Source: Streptomyces omiyaensis (GTDB lineage: Bacteria > Actinomycetota > Actinomycetes > Streptomycetales > Streptomycetaceae). From it: a DNA stretch of 64,000 nucleotides. The stretch is from contig NZ_BMVV01000009.1 in NCBI RefSeq assembly GCF_014650895.1, positions 3,102 through 67,101 on the forward strand, read 5' to 3'. The position numbers and the translations under genes were made by a program. Below are positions 51,664 through 61,500 of this stretch, in pieces. The stretch's first letter is position 1, and every line of letters begins with the position of its first letter. Under the pieces are notes generated by a model, which worked only from the letters and a program-made list of their open reading frames with translations, searched no databases and was not told the origin of the DNA.

Positions 51664-53607
51664 GTGACGACCGGTCGTCCGACCGATGCCCGGATGCCCG
51701 TGGCCGCGGAGGCGGCCCGGCGCGTGCTCGACCTGCTGGCCGCCGACGCCTCCGGCGAGGAGCTGGCCGCGGAGCCCGCCCGCGCGCGGGCGGCCGGTGC
51801 CGCGCCGGCGGAGCTCGCCTGGATCGAGGAGACCACCCGCGCCGCCCTCTCCGTACGGCGGGTGCTCGACCAGCAGCGGCGGCGGGAGGCCGAGCTCGTC
51901 GCGCTCTTCGACACCGCCGGCGACCTGGCCCGGCTGCGGGACCTCGACGCCGTCCTGCGCGCCATCGTCCGGCGGGCCCGTACGCTGCTCGGCTCCGACG
52001 TCGCCTACCTCACCCTCAACGACCCGGCCGCGCGGGACACGTTCATGCGGGTCACCGAGGGCTCCGTGTCGGCCGCCTTCCAGCAGCTGAGGCTCGGCAT
52101 GGGCGAGGGTCTGGGCGGCCTGGTCGCCCAGACCGCCCGGCCGTACGCCAGCACGGACTACCGGACCGACCGCCGCTACCGGCACACCGGCGCCATCGAC
52201 GACGGCGTGGCGGAGGAGGGCCTCCGGGGGATCCTCGGCGTCCCCCTCCGTCTCGGCGAGGAGGTCATCGGCGTGCTCTTCGCGGCGGACCGCACCCCGC
52301 GGGAGTTCACCCCCGACGCCATCGCCCTCCTGGCCTCGCTCGCCGACCACGCGGCCGTCGCCATCGACAGCGCCCGCCGGCTGGAGGCCACCCGCACCGC
52401 CCTCGCCCGCCTCGAAGCCGCCAACGCGACCGCCCGCGCCCACGGCGAGGCCCTCCACCAGGCCTCCGACGCCCACGACCGGCTCTCCAAGCTGGTGCTG
52501 CGCGGCGCCGGGACCGACGAGGTCGCCGCGGAGATCGCCGCGCTGCTCGGCGGGGGAGTGGCCCTCCACGACACGGACGGCAGCGAACTGGCCCGGGTCG
52601 GCACCGCGCCGGTGGCGCCGTCGCCCGCGAGCCTGGACGCCTCCCGCGCCGAGGGCCGGGCGGTGCGCGCCGGGGGCGTCTGGACGTGTGCCGTCCTCGC
52701 CGGCGCGGAGCCGCTGGGCGGCATCGTGCTGACCGGCCGGGGCGACCTCTCCGAGGCCGACCGCCGGCTCTTCGAACGGTCCGCGCTGGTCACCGCGATG
52801 CTCCTGCTGATCCGCCGCTCGGTCGCGGAGACCGAGGACCGGGTGCGCGGCGAACTCCTCGACGACCTGCTCGCGGCCCCCGCCGCCTCGGCGCACCGGG
52901 ACGCCGGCAGCCTCGTCCTGCGGGCCCGCCGGCTCGGGCTCGACCTCGGCCGCCCGCACGCCGTCGCCGTCCTCGACTGCGAGCCCGCCCTGCGCTCCCG
53001 GCTCGCCTCGGAGACGGCCCGGACCGCACGGGGACTCGGCGGCCTGGCGGGCACCCGGCACGGCCACGCCGTCCTGCTCGTGCCCTGCGAGCGTCCCGGC
53101 GCCCTGGCCCGTGGCCTCGCCGCCGACCTCGGCCGGATCGTCGGCACCCCGGTCACCGTGGGCGCCGCGGGCCCCGGGACCGGTCCGGCGGAGCACGCGG
53201 CCCTCCACGCGGAGGCGGTGCGCTGCCTCACCGCGCTCCCTTCGCTGGGGCGCGCCGGCGAGGGCGCCGACATCGCCGACCTCGGCTTCATCGGCGTGCT
53301 GCTCGGCGACCGGACCGACATCGGGGCGTACGTCGACCGCGTGCTCGGACCCGTCCTCGCCTACGACGCCGAACGCGGCACCGACCTCGTGCGGACCCTG
53401 CGCGCCTACTACGAGCAGGGATCCAGCCTCTCCCGGGCCAAGGACGCCCTCCACGTGCACGTGAACACGGTCGTGCAGCGGCTCGACCGGGTCGCGCAGC
53501 TCCTCGGCCCCGACTGGAACGCCCCCGCCAGCGCCCTGGAGATCCACCTGGCGCTCCGCCTCCACGACCTCTCCCGGTCCGCCGGAGCGACCCCGGCGCT
53601 CCCCTGA
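51664..53607 (+). CDS. GAF-domain PucR/CdaR-type transcriptional regulator
   Basis: 647 aa from GTG 51664 (GCGAGGAGG upstream). Residues ~85-235 are a GAF sensor (LFDTAGDLARLRDLDAVLRA, YRTDRRYRHTGAID, GILGVPLRLGEEVIGVLFAA), then a coiled linker (LARLEAANATARAHGEALHQ). The last ~60 residues form the PucR C-terminal helix-turn-helix: LRAYYEQGSSLSRAKDALHV, HVNTVVQRLDRVAQLLGPDW. Proteins of this layout activate degradation operons such as hydroxybutyrate or polyester use. Placed at the end of the putative 3-hydroxybutyrate locus, it is the natural regulator candidate. Confidence 0.87.
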   Translation: MTTGRPTDARMPVAAEAARRVLDLLAADASGEELAAEPARARAAGAAPAELAWIEETTRAALSVRRVLDQQRRREAELVALFDTAGDLARLRDLDAVLRAIVRRARTLLGSDVAYLTLNDPAARDTFMRVTEGSVSAAFQQLRLGMGEGLGGLVAQTARPYASTDYRTDRRYRHTGAIDDGVAEEGLRGILGVPLRLGEEVIGVLFAADRTPREFTPDAIALLASLADHAAVAIDSARRLEATRTALARLEAANATARAHGEALHQASDAHDRLSKLVLRGAGTDEVAAEIAALLGGGVALHDTDGSELARVGTAPVAPSPASLDASRAEGRAVRAGGVWTCAVLAGAEPLGGIVLTGRGDLSEADRRLFERSALVTAMLLLIRRSVAETEDRVRGELLDDLLAAPAASAHRDAGSLVLRARRLGLDLGRPHAVAVLDCEPALRSRLASETARTARGLGGLAGTRHGHAVLLVPCERPGALARGLAADLGRIVGTPVTVGAAGPGTGPAEHAALHAEAVRCLTALPSLGRAGEGADIADLGFIGVLLGDRTDIGAYVDRVLGPVLAYDAERGTDLVRTLRAYYEQGSSLSRAKDALHVHVNTVVQRLDRVAQLLGPDWNAPASALEIHLALRLHDLSRSAGATPALP

Positions 53608-53769
53608 GCGGTCCCGGCGTCCCCCCCCGGGCGAGCCAGGCGTCCTCCTGGGCGAGCCAGGCGTCCCCCCGGGCGATTCCGGCACCCTCCCGGGCGGCGC
53701 TCTCGCCCCCTGAGCGGCGTCTTCGCCCCTCCGGTTCGTCCCTCCGGGCGGAACCGTGCTCCGCGCTTC

Positions 53770-54010
53770 CGTGGGGTCCCCGTCGCGCTCGCGGACGGCG
53801 TCCGCGCCGCGGGCCTCGCCGAAGGCCGCCTCGGGGCCGGCCGCGCGCGGGACCGCTTCCTGTTCGTGTCCGCGGGCCGGACCGTCGGCGGGGCGATCGG
53901 CCTCGACGGCGGCATCGAGTCCGGCGCCGGCCGGGCGGGCGAGATCGGGCACGTCACCGTGCGACCCGCCCGTGCCCGCGGGCGGGACGACGTTCGCAGT
54001 GAGGGTCGCC
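53770..54010 (+). pseudogene. ROK-family kinase/repressor fragment
   Basis: One frame reads RGVPVALADGVRAAGLAEGR, LGAGRARDRFLFVSAGRTVG, GAIGLDGGIESGAGRAGEIG and HVTVRPA. This matches the central part of ROK sugar kinases, including the EIGH segment. The N-terminal ATP half, the CxCGxxGCxE zinc motif and the rest are missing. No start or stop fits. It is a remnant between two functional loci, with 53608-53769 holding only GC-rich direct repeats (GGGCGAGCCAGGCGTCC type). Confidence 0.55.
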
Positions 54011-54077
54011 CCCCGGTGACCACGCCGGGCCCGAGGTGCCCGAGGAACGGGTGGGCGCCCCCCGGGCGTACGCGCCG

Positions 54078-54851
54078 TCACACCGTGGTGCCGCCGTCGA
54101 CGGAGAGGCAGGAGCCGGTGATGCCGGAGCCTGCGGGCGACGCGAGGAGCAGCACGGCGGCGGCCACCTCCTCCGGACGGGTGAGGCGACCGGTCGCGGT
54201 GCGCCCGACGAAGTGGCGGATCAGCCCCGCGTAGTCGGTGCCCAGCACCCGCGCGGCCTTCGGCCCCTGCTCGGTGACCCAGTCGGTCTCGACGGCGCCG
54301 GGGCAGACGCAGTTCGCGGTGATCCCGTGCGGGCCCACCTCCTTGGCCAGGACCCGGGTCAGGCCGATGAGGGCGTGCTTGGCGGCGGCGTAGGCGCAGA
54401 GCCCGGGGTCGGGGTCCCGTCCCTCCATCGACGAGATGGTGATGATGCGTCCGGAGCGCTGCGGGACGAGCCGGGCCAGGGCGTGCCGCGTGGTGTAGAG
54501 CGCGGTGTCGAGGTTGAGGGCGAGGGTGCGGTGCCAGGCGTCGTCGGTGATGTCGGCGACGGTCGCGAAGTCGGTCGCTCCACCGACGTTGTTGACGACG
54601 ATGTCGAGGTGCCCGTAGCGCTCCACGACGGTGTCGACCGCGCGTTCGGCGTCCGGGCGGCGGGTGGCGTCGGCGGCGCAGAAGGTGACGTCGTCGCCGG
54701 CGTCGAGGCGGGCGAGGGCCTCGGCGCCGTGCTCCTCGCCGCGGCCGGTGACGACGACCCGGGCGCCGTGGTCGAGCAGCGTCCGGGCGATGGCCAGGCC
54801 GATGCCCCGGGTGCCGCCGGTGACGAGCGCGGTCCTGCCGGTGAGGTCCAT
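54078..54851 (-). CDS. SDR-family oxidoreductase (3-oxoacyl reductase-like)
   Basis: 257 aa. ALVTGGTRGIGLAIARTLLD, NNVGGATDFATVADITDDAW, catalytic Ser in TISSMEGRDPDPG, Tyr/Lys in CAYAAAKHALIGLTRVLAKE, and the end SGITGSCLSVDGGTTV. This is a complete classical SDR with the Y-x3-K of ketoreductases. A FabG-like step or tailoring oxidation in the lipid-synthase pathway is plausible, as it is the last gene of that minus-strand cluster. GGGAGA lies 4 nt before the ATG. Confidence 0.87.
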   Translation of the reverse strand: MDLTGRTALVTGGTRGIGLAIARTLLDHGARVVVTGRGEEHGAEALARLDAGDDVTFCAADATRRPDAERAVDTVVERYGHLDIVVNNVGGATDFATVADITDDAWHRTLALNLDTALYTTRHALARLVPQRSGRIITISSMEGRDPDPGLCAYAAAKHALIGLTRVLAKEVGPHGITANCVCPGAVETDWVTEQGPKAARVLGTDYAGLIRHFVGRTATGRLTRPEEVAAAVLLLASPAGSGITGSCLSVDGGTTV

Positions 54852-55501
54852 GGGGTCTCCCGTTCGGGTGCGGTGGGCCGGTGGCGGAGGGCGAGCGTGG
54901 TGGTGTGCGGCAGGCCGGGCAGCAGCAGGGGCACCAGGTGCCAGCCGCGCGGATCGGGGTCGGTGCCGACGCGCGCCACGGCCGGGCGGGGGACGAGGCC
55001 GATCTCCACGTCCACCAGGGCGCGGAGCAGCGGCCATCCGAGCACCTTGGCGACGGCCTCCTTCGCCGTCCACAGGGACAGGAAGGCGACCGGCCGGTCG
55101 CTCGCCGGGCACGCGGCCAGGGCGGCGCGCTCGGACGGACGGAGCGCGTGGAGCAGGAGCGCGGGGGAGGGCGGCGCGGTCAGGTGCTCGGTGTCGATCC
55201 CGATCCGGGTGCCGGACGCGGCGGCCGGTGCGGCCAGCGCGGCGACGGTGAGGGCGCCGCAGCGGGCCGCGGTGAGCCGGAGCGGGGGGAGGCCCTGGCC
55301 GGGGAGCAGGGCGGGCCGGCCGAGGGCGTCGGGGCCGATCCGGAGCGCGTCCGGATCCCGGCCGCAGCGGACGGCGACGGCGTGGCGCAGCAGGGCCCGG
55401 CCGTCGCCCCGGCCCGCGGCGGCCGGCCCGAGCCGCCACCAGACGTCCACCGGGCCGGCCGCCGAGGGGACGCGCTGGTGCCGGGGGTCACCGGGCGGCA
55501 C
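54359..55501 (-). CDS. 4'-phosphopantetheinyl transferase with run-on reading frame
   Basis: The recognisable enzyme spans about 54860-55501: VDVWWRLGPAAAGRG, IGIDTEHLTAPPSPALLLHA, FLSLWTAKEAVAKVLGWPLL, PLLLPGLPHTTTLALRHR. GIDTEH and W-AKEAVAK are the metal and CoA-binding motifs of the Sfp/AcpT superfamily; it would arm the ACP of the neighbouring AT-ACP protein. Length to LRHR (~210 aa) is normal. The frame then has no stop and reads on, as Ser/Thr/Pro-rich noise, through most of the SDR gene to 54359. Start GTG 55501 overlaps the synthase stop by 14 bp. Either a stop was lost or there is an indel near 54860. Confidence 0.65.
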   Translation of the reverse strand: MPPGDPRHQRVPSAAGPVDVWWRLGPAAAGRGDGRALLRHAVAVRCGRDPDALRIGPDALGRPALLPGQGLPPLRLTAARCGALTVAALAAPAAASGTRIGIDTEHLTAPPSPALLLHALRPSERAALAACPASDRPVAFLSLWTAKEAVAKVLGWPLLRALVDVEIGLVPRPAVARVGTDPDPRGWHLVPLLLPGLPHTTTLALRHRPTAPERETPWTSPAGPRSSPAAPGASAWPSPGRCSTTAPGSSSPAAARSTAPRPSPASTPATTSPSAPPTPPAARTPNARSTPSWSATGTSTSSSTTSVERPTSRPSPTSPTTPGTAPSPSTSTPRSTPRGTPWPGSSRSAPDASSPSRRWRDGTPTPGSAPTPPPSTPSSA

Positions 55502-58500
55502 GGTCGGGCCCGTCCGGCGCGGCGGCGGCGGAGGCGGGCAGGCGGGCGAGGACGGTCGCGCGCATCCCGGTGATCCGGGCGACCACGCGCCCGTCGGCGG
55601 CGGTCGCGGTGCTGGTCGCCGTGGCGGGGGAGTGGTGCAGGCGGAGCCCGTCGGGATGGCGGCCGAGGAGGGCGTGGTCGTCGCCGGGCTCGTGGAGCGT
55701 GATGCGTTCGATGGAGCGGGGCACCGGGATCGGGTGGCGGCCGTCGGGATCCGGCCGGAGGGCCGGGGTGCGGGCGAGGCTGTCGAGCAGGGTGCAGGGA
55801 GTGCCCAGCCGGGGCAGGCCGTCGAGCCGCCGCGGGTCGGGATGCCAGCGGGCGGTGGTGCCCAGGGCGGTGGTGTGGCACTGGTCGGTGGCCCGGAAGG
55901 CGCCGGTGAGCAGGACCGGCGAGTCCGGGGCGTAGTACGGGTCCGCGACCGGCCGGAGGGGCGCGGCGAGCGGTCCGCGCGCGGCGGCGAAGGGGACCGG
56001 CGCTCCGAGGCGTACGGTCGCGCGGAAGTGTTCCCGGTCCCGGGCCAGCACGCGCCCGTCGGGGGCGGTGGTGTCGGAGCGGACCGTGACGGTGACGGCG
56101 CAGCCGGTCCCGCCGCCCCGGGCCGCGCTCCGGGGGAGGTCCACCCGCCGCGCGTCGACGCGGTACGGGGCGGGCCTGCCGTCGGCGCGGGCGCGCACCC
56201 AGGCGCTGAAGACCAGGTCGTCGACGCTGCGGACCGCCAGGCCGGGGGCCAGGGTGCGCGCGGCCTGGACCGCGATGTCGGCGAGCAGCACACCGGGCAC
56301 GGTCGGCCTCCCGTCGACCAGGTGGTCGAGCAGGAACCCGTGGCTGCCCAGGGCGAGTTCGAGCCGCCAGGAAGCACGGTCGCGGTGGTACGAGGAGGGG
56401 GCGGGCAGCAGCCCCGGCAGGCCGTGCGCGCCGGGCGTGCCGACGGGGGCAGTGCCGCCCGCCCGAGCCCCGCCGCTCCCGTCGGCCTCCCTGCTCCCGT
56501 CGGCCACCCTGTTCTCGCCGGCTCGCCCGCTCCCTCCGTCCTCCCCGCTCCCTCCGTCCTCCCCGCTCCCTCCGTCCTCCCCGCTCCCTCCGTCCTCCCC
56601 GCTCCCGGAGGTCACCGGGGGGCCGCACAGCCCGGGGAACCGGAGGTCGAAGGAGTGGTGTTCGGCCTCGCCGACGAAGGTGACGAGCCGGTCCTCGCAG
56701 CCGGGCCTGCGGCGGAGTTCGTCCAGGAAGTGGGCGACGCCCTCCTCGGTGGTCATGCGGGACAGGCGCGCGGTGCGCGCGGTGTACGCCTGGACGACCG
56801 CACCGGAGCCGAGCCCCGTCTCGTCCCAGATCGTCCACGCGATCGTGAATTCGCCCGGGGGGCCGGCGAGTGCGGCGCCGGACAGGAAGTCGTTCGCGGG
56901 GGAGTAGTCGCTCTCGCCGGGCAGTCCCGCGACTCCGGTGACGGACCCGAAGTTGCACCACAGGCGCGGGGCGAGGTCCCCGGTGAAGGCGGAGCGCAGG
57001 TGGTGGTGGCCGTACAGCTTGACGTCGCGGACGCGCCGCATGCCGGGCAGGGTCTTGCGGGTGATGTCGCCGGGGTGGTGCAGCCCCGCGCCGTTGACGA
57101 GCAGGTCGACGCGGCCCCCGTCGGCGCGGACGGCGTCGGCCAGGCGCCGTACGGCCTCCGGGTCGGTGACGTCGCAGGTGTGGAAGCGGACGTGGTCGTC
57201 GCCGCACAGCGTCCGCAGCGCGCGGAGCGTCAGGGCGGACTCGCGGGCGTGCAGGAGCCGGTCGAAGGCCGTGTTGATCTCCCGCACGGACAGGCCGGGC
57301 CGGCGGCCCCGCTCCCCGGCGATGTACCGGGCGCGGGCGGCGGGCAGCGCCTCCTCCGGCGTGTCCAGCAGCGCGGCGGGGACGTCGTCGGGGCGGCCGG
57401 AGCCGACGAGGTGCACCCGGAGCCGGACCCGGCGGGCCAGCCCCAGGAGGCACGCGGCCGTGATGCCGCGGGCTCCGCCGGTGGCCACGACCACGGCCCC
57501 CGGCGCGAGGGGGAGTTCCCCGTCCGGCACGGGGGGCGCGTCCTCGGCGAGGCGCTGCGCGAAGCGGGTCCCGCCGTGGTGGTGGACGACCGGCAGGCCG
57601 TCGGCGGGGCGGGCCAGTTCGTCCTCCAGGACGGTCAGCGCGGTCCGCGCCGAAGGGGAGTCGGTGACCACGGCGCGCACCGCGCAGCCGGTCAGCTCCC
57701 AGGCGAGGGACTTGACGAAGCCCGTGAACAGGTGGGCGTGCGGTGCGGGCAGGCCGTCACGGAACGGCGCCAGCACGGCCACGGCACAGCTCCCGTCCGC
57801 CACGAGCCGGTCGCGCAGCCGCCGTACGGCCCAGAACGCGGCCTCCTGCACCACCAGCAGCCCGGCGGCGGGCGCGGCGGGCCGACCGCCGCGGGAGCGG
57901 GCGTCGGCGACGACCCGGACGTGCGCGAACCCCTCCGGGTTCCCGGCCAGGACCGCGTCGACGGCCTGCTGGGGGTCCTGGCCCTCGTCCAGCGCCAGGA
58001 GACGGCTGTGTGCGCCGGCCCGGACGAGGGGACGCAGGGCGGCGGCGTGCCGGGCGGCGGTGACGACCAGGGTGCGGTCCGGCACGGGGAGCCCCGTGGG
58101 GGCGCAGTCGCCGCGCGGCCGCCAGCTGAGGGTGTGGCGCCGCGTCGTCGGTGCCGGAGCGGAGGCTGCGGTGACGCGGCGCAGGATCGCGACCAGGTCG
58201 TCGGCGCCCCGGTAGCCGCGTCCGCCGAGGGCGACGGGCTCGGGCGGCAGGCCGGCCAGCAGCGGGGCGAGCCGGCCGAGCGGCGTCCAGCCCCGCGCGG
58301 CCGCGACGGACGCCCGGGTGAGCACCAGCGCGAAGGCGCCCTCGGCCGGCTCGGCCCGCTCGGCGGGCACGTCCGCCCCGCCCGCGCCGTCCGCCCCACC
58401 CGCCGTGGCCGTCGCGTCCGCACGGCTCACGCCGCTCAGCCCGCTCAGGCCGTCCACCCCGTCCATCCCGTCCGCCCCGCGCGGTTCGCTCGCCTCGCGG

Positions 58501-61500
58501 ACCGTGGAGGAGTCCGTCTCCCGGAGCCGGGAGAACAGGGGTCCGGAGGCGCCGTTCACCCCGATCACCACGGCCATGTCCAGCTCGTCCCGCCGCAGGC
58601 GGTCCGCCGCGGCGCGCAGCGCGTCGCGGCCGGAGGCGACGCCGGTGTCCAGCGTCATGGTCGGGCCGTGCAGGTCGTGGAGCGAGGCGACGCGGGCGGG
58701 GATCACGTTGGGCATCAGCCCGGCCAGCGTGTCCTCCCCCGGCGCGGGACGCGCACGCACCGCGTCCAGGAGCGCGGCGGTGGCCTCTTCGAGTGCCTTC
58801 GGGTCGAGCCCGGACGCCTCCGCCCCGCGTGCGCCCCCGGCCGGAGCCGAGGTGTGACGGCGTACGGTCTCCGTCAGCGAGGTCGCGTAGCAGCGCAGGG
58901 TCACCTCGGGCGAGCGGGACGGGACGCCCGTGTGGGCGGCGAAGACCCCGCAGCGCTCCCGCAGCCCGTCCCACCAGGGGGAGCCGCCCGGCCCGCCGAG
59001 CCTCGCCACCACCTGAAGCGCCATCAACTGGGCGCGGTCGACGGCCTCCACGGTTCGCGACGGCATGCGGACGTCGGCGAAGGAGGGAGCGGGGAAATCG
59101 GTTCCGAAGGAGGGGCGCCCGCCCGGCGGCAGCCCGGCGGCGAGCCTGCGGGCCACCTCCCGCGCGTCCGGCTCCCCGGGCAGGTGGGCGGCCCACGCCA
59201 CCGCCACCACGGGGTCCTCGCCGACGGGCTCGGGCACGGAGACCGGAGCGGTCTCCCCGGGCCGGGGCGCGTCCTGGAGCAGCAGGTGGGCGTTGGTGCC
59301 GCCGAAGCCGAAGGAGGAGACGCCGACCGTCCGCGGCCGCCCGGCGGGCCGGGGCCACGGCACCGGCCCGGTCGGGACGCGGGGGCCGGCGCCTTCGGCG
59401 GGCGCGGTGTAGGGCGTCTGCGGGGGGATCACGCTGTGGGCCAGTGCCTGCAGTGCGTGGACGACGGATGCCACGCCCGCCGTCCAGCCGGTGTGCCCGA
59501 TCACCGACTTGGTGGACGTGCACCAGGCGTCCGGCAGCTGCCGCTGCACGACGTCGCGCTCCACCCGGTCGCCGACGGGGGTCCCGGTGGCGTGCGCCAC
59601 CACCCAGTCGACCTCCGCCGCGCCGATGCCGGACACGGCCCGGGCGCGCGCCAACGCCCGCTCCTGGCCCGTGTGGTGCGGTGCGTGCACCGCCCGCCCG
59701 CGTCCGTCGGAGGCCGCTCCGAAGCCGGCGAGCACGCCCAGGATCCGGTCGCCGTCGGCACGGGCCCGGTCGAGCCGCTTGAGGGCGACGAACCCGGCGC
59801 CGTCCGAGAACAGCACCCCGTCGGCACCCGCGTCGAGCGCCCGCACCGCACCCGACCGGCTCAGCCCGCCGAGCTGGGAGAAGAGGACGCTGTAACGGGG
59901 GCCCAGTGAGAACACCCCTCCGCACAGGGCGAGTTCGCACTCGCCGTCCAGCACCGCCCGCGCCCCCAGATCGACGGCGTACAGGGAGGAGGAGCAGGCG
60001 GTGTCGACGACCCGCACCGGTGTCCCGCGCCCGGGCAGCAGCCGCTCCACGGCCCGCCGGACGGCGGCCCGCGGCAGGTGCTCCGCCAGCCGTCCGGCAC
60101 GCGGGTAGCCGGCCCTCAGCAGCTCCCGCAGCCGCTCGCGGAGGTCCCCGTCCGCGGGGACGGGCCAGTGCGAGGCGATGCCCTCGGCGGCGGCCTCCAC
60201 CAGCAGGCTCTCCTCGACGTGCTGGGAGCCCTCGCCCCACGCGCCGACGAAGCACGCGGCACGGACCCCGCCGGCGCCGAGCTCCCGGACGCCGCACTGG
60301 GCCAGGGCGGTGTGCGCCCAGGCCGTCAGGAAGTCCTCGCCGTCGGACGGAACCGGCCGCACGTACCCGGCGACCCGGCTGTACGTGCGGTCCGGCGCGG
60401 CCCGGGAGGACCAGAAGTGGTCGAGGGCGAAGCGCTCCCGCGGCTCGCTGAACCGGGGCACCCCCTCCGCCAGCCGCTGCCACAGCGTCTCCGGCCCGTC
60501 CACGCCGGGCGCGACGAGCCCCGCCCCGACGACGGCCACGGTCCGCTCCCCGGAGCCCGACGCGGAGGCGCGCACGGACGGCGCGGACGCGGCCGAGGGA
60601 ACCGAGGCGGACGCAGGAGCGGGGACGGACGCAGGAGCGGGGACGGACGCAGGAGTGGGGACGGACGGAGAAGCCGGCGACGCGGGTACGGCCGGGGAGC
60701 CGGCCCCCGCACCCCCTTCCGCCCCGGCCTCCGCATCCGTCCGCGCACCCGTCCCCGACCCCGCCCCCGCCGCAACCGTGCGAGGCGTGAGCATGGCCCG
60801 GCCCACCGACAGCCCCCCGTCGGCCAGCAGGCACTGTCCGGTGACCCACCGCGCGTGGGGCGACACCAGGAAGGCCACCACCTGGGCCAGGTCCTCCTCC
60901 GTGCCCAGCCGGCCCAGCGGCGACGCCGCCCGGCACGTGTCCCGAAGCCCGGCGGCGCCGGGGAACAGCGCGGCGGTGGGGTTGTCCAGCAGCCCGGCGG
61001 AGGCGGTGTTGACGCGGATGCCCAGCGGGCCGAGATCGGCGGCGAGGTACCGCGTCATCGCCTCCAGCGCCGCCTTGCACACCCCCACCAGCAGGTAGTT
61101 GTCCATGGCGAGCCCCGCGCCGATGGACGAGACGTTCACGATCGCCCCGCCTCCCCGGGCGGCCATCAGGGGCGCCGCGGCCAGGGCGCACCAGCGGGCC
61201 CCGTGGAGGTTGGTGTCGAGCGCGCGCTGCCACTCGGTGTCGGTGAGGTCGTCGAACCGGGCGAAGACGCCGCGGGCCGCGTTGTTCACGAGGACGTCCA
61301 CGCCGCCGTGTTCGGCGGCGACCGCCTCGAACATCGCCGTCACCTGCTCGCGCTTGGCGACGCTGGCCCGCAGGGCCTGGGCGCTCCCTCCGTCCCGCCG
61401 GATCGCGGCGACGGTCTCCTCGGCCGCACGCGGGGAGTGGAAGAAGTTCACGACGACGTGTGCGCCGTGCCGGGCGAGTTCGCGGCTGACGGCCGCGCCG

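Noticed and set aside
54036..59909. Plus-strand open frame of 1957 codons opposite the lipid synthase
   Set aside because: It is Gly/Arg/Ala/Val-rich, has no domain, and mirrors the minus-strand synthase, which has clear catalytic motifs. A GC-driven antisense shadow.
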